Positions 26,457 to 35,870 of a stretch of 64,000 nucleotides of DNA are shown here, one piece after another; positions within the stretch are counted from its first letter, which is position 1; each line of letters opens with the position of its first letter. The position numbers and the translations under genes were made by a program. This DNA comes from Arthrospiribacter ruber (GTDB lineage Bacteria; Bacteroidota; Bacteroidia; Cytophagales; Cyclobacteriaceae): the NCBI RefSeq assembly GCF_019343195.1, contig NZ_RPHB01000009.1, forward strand, positions 226,395 to 290,394, in the 5' to 3' direction. The notes beneath the pieces were generated by a model. The model was not told the DNA's origin and did no database searches. It worked only from the letters and a program-made list of their open reading frames with translations.

Positions 26457-29336
26457 TTACTTTGCTTCCACTTGTACACTTTCTACAGGACCTAAATAGC
26501 TGGGTTTTAAGCTACCGGTATCAATGACAAATCGTTGAAAAACAATCCCTGAGTCTATTGCCCAAACTTTAAGCACATGTTTGCCCGGTGCTTCCACCTT
26601 GTGGGATGAAGTCTTGATTTTTATATGATCTCCGACTGATTTCATCCACCATTCGGCATATTTGTAATCAGGTACGGTTTCACCTTCATTCATATTGATA
26701 ATTTGAGGTGCTTCATCGTCTATGGCTATGGCGTACTTCAAACCTCCCTGATGCTTGAAATCTTGAGTTGGAGACAAGTATGTATCCACTTTAAAATTCC
26801 CCGAGCTGGTAGTTGTGAATTCATACTCCACCATCGGGGCATCTTTCAATTCTACTTCATTTTCCGCAGTTACCGGTTCAATGATCAGCGAAGAACCTGT
26901 TCTTCCCAAGTTTGGGATCACAGTCCAATACCGGTTCTTTGCGTCACTTTTTTTTGTAAAATGAGGTGCTTCAAACGCAACTGCACCTTTATTTTCTACA
27001 AAACCGGATCCCATTATCTGTTCATTTCGAATGGGTACCTCCACAAGGTATTCATTTCCCGCTCCGGCAATCAAAAGCTCACCTTTAGCTGTTCCTTCAG
27101 GAGCCTTGCTCCAATCTATGCTCACATAAACTTTTTCATTGAAAAGGGTTTCACCTCCTTCAGAAGAAACTTTTATCCAATCTTCTTTTGGTCTAATGGT
27201 GTAGCTCAATTTTTCCTGTCCGCGGTTAATGATATCGATATAATAGTCCTGATCGTTGACAGGATCAAAAACAGGCATTTCCTTACTGAATGCCCAATCG
27301 GCCTCTACATCTAACCATCCCCATCGAGGAGGGGTGCCATATTCAATGAAATAACCCAATTCAGCGGGTTGCTGCACCTGAACATAAGCGACTGCAGGCA
27401 TCATATTGAGCGGAGGGTGGTTCCAATAGGTATATCCCATGTGCGTTTGGGACATCATATGGTTCCATTTGCCTTCTTTAAGTTCATGGAATTCCTGGGT
27501 AAGTTGCGCGTCTTTCTCAAACAACTCCTTTGTTCTATCCGCGTAAAAATTGGCTGATGCAGCTCCCCGTACACCATAATACCTGTTTTTTCCTGCCGCC
27601 ACATACATTTCGTTGATATTGGCGCTCATTTCGATGGGAGAATGAACCAACTGATAAAAGGCCGCCTTTTGGGCTTCAGGAAGCTTTTCATATACGCTGG
27701 TACTTTTTTCCAATAACTGTGTGTATTCTTCGACTATACGGTCTGCCTCACGGTAGTTTTCTACACTGTAGGTACTTGCTGTCAGCATTTCAGGAGTTCG
27801 GCGGGCATTATATTTTGTATGTAGCGAAAGCATTTCGGCAATTTCTTGCGCATGTTGGTTGCCAAATTGCTGCCTTGCCCAACGCACATAGAAGTCAGGT
27901 AAATCCTTCGCTTGAATGGCATCAGGGTCCCATGCATATTCCAGAAAAAAACTAATCGGTAGCTCCATAGGCTTGATATCCCCTACATTGGCAATCCAAA
28001 TTTCTCTCACGCCATGTTCGTAGGTCAATTTCATTTGTTCCCACACCCGTTCGATCTGGGTGACGTTGAGCCACCTGTAGGATATGGGGGCACCTACATA
28101 ATCAAAATGGTAATACATCCCAAACTTGGAATCGGGATTTGTCTCTTCTGGGTTGGGCAGGTACCGGATGTTGCCCCAGTTATCATCACTGAACATCACG
28201 GTGATGTCGTCATCCACACGCATACCTTTGTCAAAGTAATCCTGTACTTCTTTATAGATCGCCCAAACCTGAGGGGTTTCCTTGGCCGGTTTTCCGGAGA
28301 TATCGCTGATAATTTCACGCTGATCTGCTATGATGGTTTTTAACAAATCCACGGCTGTTTCTTCAGACATGGCATCATCGCCATCACCACGCATCCCAAC
28401 AGTGATCATCGTTTCGTAGTCTCCCACACGCTCAAATCCCCCACGCCAGAATTCCTGAAGTTTTTCTTTGTTGGTCAGGTAATTCCACTCACCTCCATCA
28501 AACAATTCCCACTCATGGTGGGCCCGTGTCATGGGTTCATGATGACTGGTGGACATGACGATGCCATATTCATCTGCCAATTTAGGGTTCAAAGGGTCAT
28601 CAATATAAAACATGGTCGGCGGCCACATGGAAGGCCACATGAAATTGGCTTTGTTGCGAAGTAAGAGTTCAAAGACATGTTCATACACTTTATGGTTGGT
28701 ACCTCCGAACTTTTCATTTGCCCAGTTTCTGAAAGCAGGGGACTCATCATTGATAAAAATGCCGCGATACTTTACTGCCGGACTTTTTGAGATAAAATGA
28801 CATTTTTCAAGATAGATTTCCTCTTGTTTTTCCACCGCCACATCGGCCCACCAATACCAAGGGGAAACACCTATTTTTTCGGAAAGGGTAAAAACCCCAT
28901 AAGCGGCACCTCGCCTGTCACTGCCTACAATGACCAGCGCCTGATCAACACCAGGGAATGGCTTATCCACTGTTTTGATCACAAATCTTTCCCAATCACC
29001 CTGGATTTTGTCCATTTCCAGCTTCTTTTCCGTGATCAGTTTTTTGATCAAAGCGCTGTTTTCTGCCGTTCCAATGATGATCACATTTTTGTCTTGAATA
29101 TTATCACCTGTAGAAATTGCAGGTTTTTTGCCTGTGACCCTTTCAATGTCCTCAGCAAGAAAATTCGCCGACCTACCAATCAATTTATTTTCCGTTGGGT
29201 CATAAACGATGGTGCTTGCATTGCTTTTAGTTGCGATGGTAAATTGATTGGCTTTTTTGCCGCTTTTAAAATGCACATTGATTTGTGCTTGGGAAAAACA
29301 TGGCAGAAGGATCAAAAAGAACAGTAATTTTTTCAT
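26457..29336 (-). CDS. GH115 xylan alpha-1,2-glucuronidase
   Basis: 959 residues, the usual length for GH115. It has a signal peptide (1-17, ending Ser-Gln-Ala-Gln). The family core includes Lys-Tyr-Arg-Gly-Ile-Phe-Ile-Asn-Asp-Glu near 190-200, Asn-Phe-Met-Trp-Pro-Ser-Met-Trp near 235 and Ser-Thr-Ser-His-His-Glu-Pro-Met near 265, with a C-terminal beta-sandwich. It removes (4-O-methyl)glucuronic acid from xylan. It is transcribed alone and shares a polysaccharide theme with bglX. Confidence 0.92.
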   Translation of the reverse strand: MKKLLFFLILLPCFSQAQINVHFKSGKKANQFTIATKSNASTIVYDPTENKLIGRSANFLAEDIERVTGKKPAISTGDNIQDKNVIIIGTAENSALIKKLITEKKLEMDKIQGDWERFVIKTVDKPFPGVDQALVIVGSDRRGAAYGVFTLSEKIGVSPWYWWADVAVEKQEEIYLEKCHFISKSPAVKYRGIFINDESPAFRNWANEKFGGTNHKVYEHVFELLLRNKANFMWPSMWPPTMFYIDDPLNPKLADEYGIVMSTSHHEPMTRAHHEWELFDGGEWNYLTNKEKLQEFWRGGFERVGDYETMITVGMRGDGDDAMSEETAVDLLKTIIADQREIISDISGKPAKETPQVWAIYKEVQDYFDKGMRVDDDITVMFSDDNWGNIRYLPNPEETNPDSKFGMYYHFDYVGAPISYRWLNVTQIERVWEQMKLTYEHGVREIWIANVGDIKPMELPISFFLEYAWDPDAIQAKDLPDFYVRWARQQFGNQHAQEIAEMLSLHTKYNARRTPEMLTASTYSVENYREADRIVEEYTQLLEKSTSVYEKLPEAQKAAFYQLVHSPIEMSANINEMYVAAGKNRYYGVRGAASANFYADRTKELFEKDAQLTQEFHELKEGKWNHMMSQTHMGYTYWNHPPLNMMPAVAYVQVQQPAELGYFIEYGTPPRWGWLDVEADWAFSKEMPVFDPVNDQDYYIDIINRGQEKLSYTIRPKEDWIKVSSEGGETLFNEKVYVSIDWSKAPEGTAKGELLIAGAGNEYLVEVPIRNEQIMGSGFVENKGAVAFEAPHFTKKSDAKNRYWTVIPNLGRTGSSLIIEPVTAENEVELKDAPMVEYEFTTTSSGNFKVDTYLSPTQDFKHQGGLKYAIAIDDEAPQIINMNEGETVPDYKYAEWWMKSVGDHIKIKTSSHKVEAPGKHVLKVWAIDSGIVFQRFVIDTGSLKPSYLGPVESVQVEAK

Positions 29337-29512
29337 TTGATTATTGAATAGGTTTTTCCCAATGTATGCTCTCAGACATTGGAAAATTATATAGGTTTGA
29401 GATTAACTGAAATAGTAAAAATAGAAAATTTAAGTTTAAAAGGCTTCCAAGAATCATACAAATGGATTTCAATCAGCACAGTACTTTCGAAAAGTAACTC
29501 ACATCCAATATC

Positions 29513-29553
29513 AAAAAAAATCCTAACCTGCGCATTTTTAGCAAGTTAGGATT
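29513..29553 (-). terminator. Intrinsic terminator facing left
   Basis: On the minus strand ATCCTAACTTGC and GCAGGTTAGGA form a stem (29552-29541 with 29531-29521, one mismatch) followed by a run of eight T. It would stop minus-strand transcripts arriving from the Rhs region before they reach GH115. Confidence 0.7.
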
Positions 29554-29559
29554 TGAATT

Positions 29560-29592
29560 AGCAGAGAGGAAGGGAAATGAACCCACCCCTTA
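29560..29592 (-). other. tRNA 3'-end-like fragment, possible attachment-site relic
   Basis: On the minus strand GGTGGGTTCATTTCCC followed by TTCCTCTCTGCTA resembles a tRNA T-arm plus acceptor strand with a mutated T-loop. There is no matching 5' half upstream (29593-29700), so it is not a working tRNA. Such fragments often mark where an element integrated. The surrounding gap 29337-30013 otherwise holds no gene. Confidence 0.35.
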
Positions 29593-30013
29593 ACTAAATG
29601 ACTTTCAATATTTTACAAATAAAATGCAGCTAACACTCACCGAAAGACTCGCCAAATTTTTTATTAGTAAACTTACACGTAAAGTTAAATAAATAATGTC
29701 ATAAATTAAAAAACATTTATATTGTTTTGTTTTAAATATTTATCAGAATTACTCGAAATAAAAAAATAAGCAATTCTAATCTCCCCACTGGCTACTGGGT
29801 TGATAAGGGTACCCAATAACTACTAATAATTCCTAAAAACTGGAATTACCCCTACTACTGTACATGATCCAAAAACAAGAAAATTTTGGCGAGCATGTCT
29901 GCCGAACAGGCCTGATATGGAATAGCTTCAGTGATTCCGAGCTTTCGGAATTAGCGAGCAGCTTGAATGCAGGGCGGATAATCTACACCTAGCCCTCAAA
30001 AATCTTCACCTAT

Positions 30014-30215
30014 GTGGGATGGCAAAAAATAGCGGATGCCTTTGGCGTGTCGCTGGACTATCTGGTCGGTGAGGTGGTAAACAGTTCCTTAGACAAAAAA
30101 AGTCAAACTACTGCAGGATATCGAAAAACTGCAGCCCGAGGACCGGGAGCACATCTTCGCCCTGATGGACGTATTCCTGTTCAAGTGCCAGGTACAGAAA
30201 TCACTCAGCGCATAA
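30014..30215 (+). pseudogene. XRE-family regulator remnant with frameshift
   Basis: The first part reads Lys-Ile-Ala-Asp-Ala-Phe-Gly-Val-Ser-Leu-Asp-Tyr-Leu-Val, the end of an XRE helix-turn-helix as in the intact gene at 36604. After a run of seven A the match continues in another frame (Leu-Gln-Asp-Ile-Glu-Lys-Leu, Glu-His-Ile-Phe-Ala-Leu-Met-Asp). The 5' half of the gene is missing. A similar remnant with the same frameshift is at 34499. Confidence 0.7.
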
Positions 30216-30250
30216 AACACAAAAGCCCGGCAGTGCCGGGCTTTTGTGTT
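30216..30250 (+). terminator. Strong intrinsic terminator
   Basis: AACACAAAAGCCCGGC and GCCGGGCTTTTGTGTT form a near-perfect 16-bp stem with a 3-nt loop. It is placed between the XRE remnant and convergent immunity-type genes. Confidence 0.85.
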
Positions 30251-30264
30251 TCAATATAGTGTCG

Positions 30265-30501
30265 TCAGGTCAACTTTATAACCAGAACAAAAAGCCCGAC
30301 AACCACTATAAGACCAAGTAGGATATTAGAAAAACCATGAATGATGATTTCCGACTTCTGGCTTCCTTTTCTTCCTTCCCACATTTCTTTAAAACTTATA
30401 CTCTCTCTCCCCCTTACTTTGTGAAGCACCGCATATACAACCCATTTTGTCAAGGCTCCAACAAACTCGAAGAAAACCGAACCTATTATACTCTCAATCA
30501 T
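30265..30501 (-). CDS. Small membrane protein, possible immunity component
   Basis: 78 residues with two hydrophobic segments (about 8-27 and 56-76) separated by a basic region. Its start overlaps the stop of the next upstream gene by 4 nt, so it is in the same transcript as the Rhs tip at 31521. The family is not recognised. Membrane immunity proteins are common behind Rhs tips, which is the basis for the suggestion. Confidence 0.5.
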   Translation of the reverse strand: MIESIIGSVFFEFVGALTKWVVYAVLHKVRGRESISFKEMWEGRKGSQKSEIIIHGFSNILLGLIVVVGLFVLVIKLT

Positions 30502-30773
30502 TTTTTCTTATCCCCGTTCCTTTTCTTTTTGAAAAAATTGAAGTCAACGTTCCTTATCTTACTGAAAGGGGATAAACTATAGTAGGTGACAATCAAGGAT
30601 ATAATTCCAATCAGTATTATTAGGTGCCCGCCATATCCCGATACCATTAATGTTCTTCGGTTTATTCCATAAACTGACAAGTTGTTCACCAACATTACTC
30701 CGCCCGTTAACAATAATAAAATAGAAACTGTCAACAGAATTATAAATAAATGATTGGAACCCTTTTTTGACAT
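30498..30773 (-). CDS. Small three-helix membrane protein
   Basis: 91 residues with hydrophobic segments at about 8-28 and 45-66 and a Lys-rich tail. It lies 2 nt after the 256-residue gene and overlaps the next by 4 nt. Function is unknown; it is part of the downstream cluster of the first Rhs tip. Confidence 0.5.
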   Translation of the reverse strand: MSKKGSNHLFIILLTVSILLLLTGGVMLVNNLSVYGINRRTLMVSGYGGHLIILIGIISLIVTYYSLSPFSKIRNVDFNFFKKKRNGDKKK

Positions 30774-30775
30774 GC

Positions 30776-31546
30776 TTATTCTTTTCTTTCGGAATTGGAT
30801 TTTAAATACTTCACGCCAACATAAAAGGCTTTCGCAACTTCATGTACCAGAGAATCTGCCCAACCTGGATTATTTTCACCTCCATAGCATGAATACAGTG
30901 CAAGCAGATAACCATGGGCTTCCGGAGAAAGCTGGCTGGGTCCCTTTTTAATATTCCACCCACTCCTTAAATCACCTGACCATGTATCCATTTTAATAAC
31001 CGAATTATTTGCATTGAACACCCCAAAGCCATAAAAAACAAGTGCCACCTCCATATAAACATCATCCTCTGAAAATCCCTTAACCTTTGATCTCAGTCGG
31101 ATCAATTCAAACGCTATGGACGCCGCCAAACAACCTGGATCATCTAAATACCCTCGGTTGATCAAGATTTCAACACTCCCATCAGAGTATTCCGTAAACT
31201 TACTGGAAGCAGGCTCACCGCCTTCCTCCGAAACCATGATGACTCCTGAATCCAACACAACATCCGTCGGCTCGCTGAACAAGCCCATCTCCACCATACT
31301 TATGTCCACATCAATTATATCCCCAAGTTTTTGAAATAGTATTTGGGCATATGCTTCATCTCCACTAAACTCCATCCCCGTTATTTCCTTAGGGTCAGTA
31401 TAAACGCTGGAATCGAAAATAAACTCTTCCCCAAGCTCTTCTATTAAAACAGAAAACTCCCAATCGAGCATAAGCTTGTCTAAAACGCCCACAGGACACT
31501 TCGGACTTCCTTTGAAAAGACTAATTACCCGGTCTAACCACATCAT
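30776..31546 (-). CDS. Immunity-type protein resembling an inactive metallopeptidase
   Basis: 256 residues, no signal peptide. Its middle section [11 protein letters not shown] (about 145-155) sits where related proteins, as far as I recall, carry His-Glu-Leu-x-His, and [12 protein letters not shown] follows. The zinc motif is therefore absent. It overlaps the 3' end of the Rhs tip gene by 26 nt, the usual toxin-immunity arrangement. Either Met 31546 or 31543 may be the start. Confidence 0.55.
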   Translation of the reverse strand: MMWLDRVISLFKGSPKCPVGVLDKLMLDWEFSVLIEELGEEFIFDSSVYTDPKEITGMEFSGDEAYAQILFQKLGDIIDVDISMVEMGLFSEPTDVVLDSGVIMVSEEGGEPASSKFTEYSDGSVEILINRGYLDDPGCLAASIAFELIRLRSKVKGFSEDDVYMEVALVFYGFGVFNANNSVIKMDTWSGDLRSGWNIKKGPSQLSPEAHGYLLALYSCYGGENNPGWADSLVHEVAKAFYVGVKYLKSNSERKE

Positions 31547-32279
31547 TTCTTCTAACCTCTACTTCATCAGGCTTTTTACCTTTTAACATATTCTCAATCA
31601 CCGGGAGGGGCGATGGGCCAGACAATACCCTGGACAAGCCCATTTTCATGTTTTGGTCTTCGATTGGAAGTTGCTCAAACTCTTCGGCGGACATTCCTCC
31701 CCTCGCCCTATCCCTGACCCCGCTTTCCCATTCTTCCTGCAACCCCTTCAATGCCTTTGTTGTATTATAGTCATCCACAAAATAATCCGCTCCAAGGGAA
31801 ACCTCAAATCCATTAACCTCAGCAAAAGATTCATTCTTTGTTATGGTCTGTGCGGTATGAAGTATATCTCCTAGCATCTTAGCAAGATTTCCCCCAGTAT
31901 TCCCAAAAGAGTGGGTGTTATCAAAATTTTCAGACGTCCCAATACCAGATGAAGTAAGGCCAGACCTATATGTTCCGTCACCTCGACTGGTGGTATGGAA
32001 TCTTTGCGTCTTCATAAGTGCACCTTCACTTCTGCCAATTGTGGCGATACCGGAATTATGCATTCTTGACGTCTGGGACACAACCCTTCTGACATTTGAC
32101 ACATTGGCAACTCTCGGGGAATTTCTTACGGCAGGCCTTGCCCCGCCTCCGCAACACGGCATCATACCGTCGGGATCATTCCATCTTATCGGGTTGTTCC
32201 ACATGCCCGAATAGGGAGACATTCCTATTTGCTTCGGATGCTCTGCCAGTGGATCAACACTGGTCCAACGCCCTATCAC
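31521..32279 (-). CDS. Orphan Rhs C-terminal tip 1, toxin type unrecognised
   Basis: 252 residues from the first Met. The frame is open further upstream to about 32363 and there encodes the Rhs core end [10 protein letters not shown] followed by Asp-Pro-Val-Ile-Gly-Arg-Trp. The Rhs core is cut just after the stop of the immunity gene of tip 2, so there is no natural start. The tip (about 45-252) has Cys-Cys-Gly-Gly-Gly, several Ser/Arg-rich stretches and no motif I can assign. It is probably silent until recombined onto a full Rhs gene. Confidence 0.65.
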   Translation of the reverse strand: MIGRWTSVDPLAEHPKQIGMSPYSGMWNNPIRWNDPDGMMPCCGGGARPAVRNSPRVANVSNVRRVVSQTSRMHNSGIATIGRSEGALMKTQRFHTTSRGDGTYRSGLTSSGIGTSENFDNTHSFGNTGGNLAKMLGDILHTAQTITKNESFAEVNGFEVSLGADYFVDDYNTTKALKGLQEEWESGVRDRARGGMSAEEFEQLPIEDQNMKMGLSRVLSGPSPLPVIENMLKGKKPDEVEVRRNDVVRPGN

Positions 32280-32365
32280 TGGATCATAAAAACGTGCCCC
32301 GTGGTCGTATAAATTAAGATTTAAGTCGTCCAGCAGTTCCTTGCCGTTGTAGAGGTACTTTTTGA

Positions 32366-32878
32366 TTATTGATCTTTCGACATATCAAAAAACTCTTGGA
32401 AAGCAATGCAATCCATTCGTATTTCATCTTGTTCAATAATTACCCTGATACCTCTCATTGATGCACCACCTAACAATCCTCCATGCTCTGTTTCTTCATT
32501 ACGAATAGAAGCAATATCCCATTCCTCTATCAACTTATGCACTCTCAATGGATCATTGGGTACAATTTTAATTTCAGAACCTTGAATAACATAACTGATC
32601 ATCTTATTATTATTCCAAACTGACTCAATTATTCTACTATATTGAATGTCTAAAGACTGGAGGATAAAGACTGTGTCAGCAGAATAATCTATAAAATCAA
32701 ATTCCTCATATATATTACTTCTTTGCTCGTACTCTATTTGAGGGTATGATCCACATTTCCTCTTCTTCTGAAGCTTGTACAACTCCTTTAGAAAAGAAGA
32801 ACTATCCATTGGTAATTGCTTCATCGATGAACATGCAAGTATATTTATAAATCCAATAATTAGAGCTAAATTTTTCAT
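32366..32878 (-). CDS. Lipoprotein, probable immunity to the M91-type tip
   Basis: 170 residues with a lipoprotein signal (hydrophobic run ending Ile-Leu-Ala-Cys at about 13-16). The rest is soluble, with no recognised family. It starts 2 nt after the metallopeptidase tip and ends next to the Rhs core fragment of tip 1, so by position it should protect against tip 2. A periplasmic lipoprotein immunity factor would mean the toxin is neutralised outside the cytoplasm. Confidence 0.6.
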   Translation of the reverse strand: MKNLALIIGFINILACSSMKQLPMDSSSFLKELYKLQKKRKCGSYPQIEYEQRSNIYEEFDFIDYSADTVFILQSLDIQYSRIIESVWNNNKMISYVIQGSEIKIVPNDPLRVHKLIEEWDIASIRNEETEHGGLLGGASMRGIRVIIEQDEIRMDCIAFQEFFDMSKDQ

Positions 32879-32880
32879 GA

Positions 32881-33768
32881 TTAGTAGGTAAATGGGGTTT
32901 GTCTTCTTCTGATCGGTCTAAAATTGGGGTTCGAGTTACCACTTGAATTATAGTATCTACTCTGCCTTGTTCCATTGAATATTATCCTTGTACCTGTCGG
33001 ACTACCTGATGGATCATATGTATAACTCTGTCTTAATGAAAGTCCATTTTCAGCCCTTATTTGATTCTCTGTGTGAGTTGCCGATATTTCAGCTCTTGGC
33101 ACCGATTGGGTAGCTCCATTTTGATCTTGATAAGTAAACCAAGAATTTAAGTCTAACGTACTGTTAAGTCTATCTCGACTATGTGCTAACTCATGTCCTA
33201 ATGCCACAAAACTTGGTCGTTGATTACCTTGAACACCATTAAAATTAGGATCCCATCGAACTGCACTTCCACCCAAAGAACTATTTGATGCGAACTCTGC
33301 ATTACCTCGAGAGCTATTCGCATTGCCTGGTATTATTTGTACATTGTCTGATGCACCAGCCAAACCGGTAACTAAAGCATAACCAGCACTACCCCCATTC
33401 ATTAGATCATTTAAGCCGTTTGCAACATCTCCGATGAATTGATTATTCCCCTGATATGCATTCCCACTTTGGTCACGGAATGCATAATTACCTTGCTGAT
33501 CTGATCCCCAATAATAATGCTGAGTCTGTATTTGATTATCTACAGTTGGATGGATGACTACCCAAATACTATCTCCATTGATATCGATGTTACTGATTGG
33601 ATTATTAGCACCGTATTGGTAAGGGGATAATCCATAATACTTTTCTGAAAATCTATCTATGCGGTTAAAACGACCAATTGTCGGATCATACATCCTTTGT
33701 CCATAATCATACAAATTGAGATTCAGATCATCCAGCAGTTCCTTCCCGTTGTAGAGATACTTATTCAC
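32881..33768 (-). CDS. Orphan Rhs C-terminal tip 2, M91-type zinc metallopeptidase
   Basis: 295 residues from the first Met; the Rhs core frame is open upstream to the 32-bp insertion at 33822. Residues 3-66 are the conserved Rhs core end (Tyr-Leu-Tyr-Asn-Gly-Lys-Glu, Asp-Pro-Thr-Ile-Gly-Arg-Phe). The tip carries His192-Glu-Leu-Ala-His196 with a following Arg-Asp, as in NleD-like peptidase family M91 effectors, with a possible third ligand Glu/His at 228-233. It should cleave target proteins after delivery. The immunity gene follows by 2 nt. Confidence 0.75.
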   Translation of the reverse strand: MNKYLYNGKELLDDLNLNLYDYGQRMYDPTIGRFNRIDRFSEKYYGLSPYQYGANNPISNIDINGDSIWVVIHPTVDNQIQTQHYYWGSDQQGNYAFRDQSGNAYQGNNQFIGDVANGLNDLMNGGSAGYALVTGLAGASDNVQIIPGNANSSRGNAEFASNSSLGGSAVRWDPNFNGVQGNQRPSFVALGHELAHSRDRLNSTLDLNSWFTYQDQNGATQSVPRAEISATHTENQIRAENGLSLRQSYTYDPSGSPTGTRIIFNGTRQSRYYNSSGNSNPNFRPIRRRQTPFTY

Positions 33769-33821
33769 CTTAATCCCGCCATACTGATATCCCAGTCCTG
33801 TCAGCTCCAGTCCCCAAGGAT

Positions 33822-33853
33822 TCCCGATATCGCTTTGCTCATCGGGACAGGCT
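33822..33853. repeat. 32-bp palindromic insertion in an Rhs gene
   Basis: TCCCGAT...ATCGGGA plus CAGGCT replaces one base found at the same place in the parallel copy at 44398. It shifts the frame and brings a stop codon into the Rhs core. The same motif family occurs at 23720-23740 and, degenerate, near 54330. Confidence 0.75.
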
Positions 33854-34306
33854 ATAATGAGTTTCTTGTACGATCAAGGGAGTAGTACTCATCACTGTGA
33901 AATCATCAAACCACACATCTTCATTGGTTTCATTCACTAAATATGTTTCAACATATCCTGTTTTCGAAATATAAAGTTTCTGATTCAGTTCTTCATGATT
34001 GTTGGCAGCTTTTTTACTAAGTATATGCTTCCCCCTTTCGTATAGATTGCTATCTGAATCATATAACGCATACCCCATAAAAGCCTCAGGGGCTTGATAT
34101 TGCTGAAGATCATCAGCAATCAAGTCGACTATCTGGAACAAAGTAAATGGGTTTGGAATTCCACTCATAGCCATATCCCCAAGGTCTGTTGCTAATTGAT
34201 GAGCCAAACCTTTGGGGAAAAGAGACTCCTTCCTTGCTTTGCGTTTAGGAAGTTCAAACTTAGCAAAAACTGAAAGCTCGACACTATCTCCTCTAGGTGT
34301 AGTCAA
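33839..34306 (-). pseudogene. Rhs core fragment, truncated at both ends
   Basis: 155 residues matching the first part of the Rhs gene at 44753 nearly residue for residue (Asp-Val-Trp-Phe-Asp-Asp-Phe-Thr-Val-Met, a carbohydrate-binding-like segment before the Rhs core). It ends prematurely because of the 32-bp palindromic insertion. Upstream it is cut by palindromic repeat sequence and has only a TTG as start. Together with tip 2 it once formed one open frame. Confidence 0.75.
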
Positions 34307-34498
34307 ACGTTGAATGCTAGGGCTGGGTGTAGTTTGAAACTACTCCCTTTTATCCTTTCCAAATTGCAATTGGACTATTCAATTAGACGCTAAATTTGAA
34401 AGGTAATTCCCGATAAATCGAATTACAAATTCATTTTGATAGAAAGGCGTAGTTACAAACTACGCCTAGTACCAACTCCAAACTTCACCCAGACGGGG
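34307..34498. repeat. Palindromic repeat block at the 5' end of the Rhs fragment
   Basis: It contains TGTAGTTT-g-AAACTAC, CCAAATTGCAATTGG and GGCGTAGTT-aca-AACTACGCC type palindromes. A copy with few differences lies at about 44855-45039, also next to the 5' end of an Rhs fragment. It probably marks the breakpoint of the duplication. Confidence 0.7.
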
Positions 34499-34636
34499 TA
34501 AACAGTTCCTTAGACAAAAAAAGTCAAACGGCTACAGGACATCGAAAAACTGCAGCCCGAAGGCAAAAGCCACCTCATGGCCTTCATGTATGCCTTCCTC
34601 AGGGACGGAAGAGCCAAAAAAGCCTATGCTTTCTGA
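34499..34636 (+). pseudogene. XRE-family regulator remnant (3' third)
   Basis: After a run of seven A, Leu-Gln-Asp-Ile-Glu-Lys-Leu-Gln-Pro-Glu leads to Asp-Gly-Arg-Ala-Lys-Lys-Ala-Tyr-Ala-Phe and a stop, matching the C-terminus of the intact gene at 36604. The left end joins abruptly to the palindromic block. It shares its frameshift with the remnant at 30014. Confidence 0.75.
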
Positions 34637-34661
34637 AAAACATCAACGCACTGTAAATGAA

Positions 34662-34689
34662 AAAAGCCCCGGGAATCCGGGGCTTTTCT
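34662..34689 (+). terminator. Strong intrinsic terminator
   Basis: AAAAGCCCCGG and CCGGGGCTTTT pair perfectly around a 4-nt loop (34662-34672 with 34677-34687). It lies between the XRE remnant and the convergent immunity gene. Confidence 0.85.
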
Positions 34690-34715
34690 CTTATGCGCCC
34701 ATCTAAAGAGCTTCC

Positions 34716-34958
34716 TTATTTTATACTAAGCCCAATAGAGTCGCAAAAAAACACCAAGTCACGAACTTCCTCCCCTATCAATCCCTCTATTTTTTCATCC
34801 TGTTCGATCATCTGCTTTAACCTGTGTGTGACCGCCATCAACAATTCCGATCCTGTGCTAACTGATGACTTTAGCTCAGTGAGCTCTTCAGAACACCCCA
34901 ATTCGTTGGCTCCTGCCAAAACTTCTATTATATGATCTATTTTTAATAAGTAATTCAT
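34716..34958 (-). CDS. Probable immunity protein of tip 3
   Basis: 80 residues, acidic, predicted all-helical, no membrane segment. Its ATG overlaps the stop of tip 3 by 4 nt. I do not recognise the family; the assignment rests on position and size. Confidence 0.6.
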   Translation of the reverse strand: MNYLLKIDHIIEVLAGANELGCSEELTELKSSVSTGSELLMAVTHRLKQMIEQDEKIEGLIGEEVRDLVFFCDSIGLSIK

Positions 34959-35770
34959 TTGTTAATCGTGTTAAAGGATTCAAGCTTAACCCCACTAGCC
35001 GGTGTTACAACCTCTATTCCACCACCCCCACCCTGTGGCCCCCCAGGTGCATTAGGAGCGGGTCTTGTTATAAAATTGTTTCCCGGTCGTAAGGTTCCTA
35101 TTTCTAAAAAATTGGCATTCGTAATATTTTCTACAGGAATTCCATATTTTACTGAAAATGCTTTCGGGTCGGACAAAGGGTTTTCAGTTGCCCAAAATTG
35201 TGCTTCCGCTGCATGACTTTTACCTGTGGTACCGATTCTATATAATTTCCCTCCTGATTCGACATACGAGCGCATACTCAAAGCCTCTTCCGCCAAGGAT
35301 TGGACAGCTTCACCATAAGGAGTTTTAACCGAGCTAGGAATCCCCACCTTATTAGGCATTCTGAACTTGGAGAATGCCTCAACTCCTCCAAAAACACTCA
35401 ATGCCCCAACAGTTCCCAACCTAAACCTGTCCTCAGTCGACCCGTTCTCGATAGTGTTCGAGATTCCCCTGTAGGCATCTTTCACTTCAGAATAGATAGG
35501 TATATAATTGGGATCACCTGGCCCCATAGCCGCCTGGGGACGGAAAGCGTTGAAGAAGTCATAGACACCCAATGCAATCCTCCTGTATGCCCGGTATACT
35601 TCCTTGACCTCCTGATCGGTCGGTTTCTGGAGCATTTCCGTTGTGGTTCCCACTCCCGGATACCTAACCGCTTCCAAACCATCCAAATCTATTGCCTGTA
35701 TCGGCGTATTGCTGGCATATTGATAAGGAGTCAGCATCGGATATGAACCGGTCAGCGGATCGACACTCAA
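34955..35770 (-). CDS. Orphan Rhs C-terminal tip 3, possible ADP-ribosyltransferase
   Basis: 271 residues from the first Met; the core frame is open to about 35873 (Tyr-Gly-Phe-Asn-Gly-Lys-Glu, then Lys-Phe-Leu-Ser-Val-Asp-Pro-Leu). Residues 1-130 (core end plus a linker with Arg-Tyr-Pro-Gly-Val-Gly-Thr-Thr) are almost identical to tip 5 at 39913. The last 110 residues differ: Leu-Tyr-Arg-Ile-Gly-Thr near 190, Phe-Trp-Ala-Thr-Glu near 208 and Gly-Gly-Gly-Ile-Glu-Val-Val near 250 resemble an ADP-ribosyltransferase pattern, which is tentative. The immunity gene overlaps its end. Confidence 0.6.
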   Translation of the reverse strand: MSVDPLTGSYPMLTPYQYASNTPIQAIDLDGLEAVRYPGVGTTTEMLQKPTDQEVKEVYRAYRRIALGVYDFFNAFRPQAAMGPGDPNYIPIYSEVKDAYRGISNTIENGSTEDRFRLGTVGALSVFGGVEAFSKFRMPNKVGIPSSVKTPYGEAVQSLAEEALSMRSYVESGGKLYRIGTTGKSHAAEAQFWATENPLSDPKAFSVKYGIPVENITNANFLEIGTLRPGNNFITRPAPNAPGGPQGGGGGIEVVTPASGVKLESFNTINK

Positions 35771-35870
35771 AAACTTCGCAATCTCAGGATTATAGAACCT
35801 GAAGCCGTAGTCGTAGTGACTCTTATTGCCCCACTGTCCGCTTGGGTCTTTTTCCTTGCCGTTGAAGCCA

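Noticed and set aside
26310..26495. 61-codon + strand frame with signal-like N-terminus
   Set aside because: The last 39 nt are antisense to the GH115 3' end, there is no ribosome-binding or promoter pattern, and the sequence does not resemble a known small protein.
29624..29692. 22-codon + strand frame starting Met-Gln-Leu-Thr-Leu-Thr-Glu
   Set aside because: Too short, with no supporting signals in an AT-rich gap.
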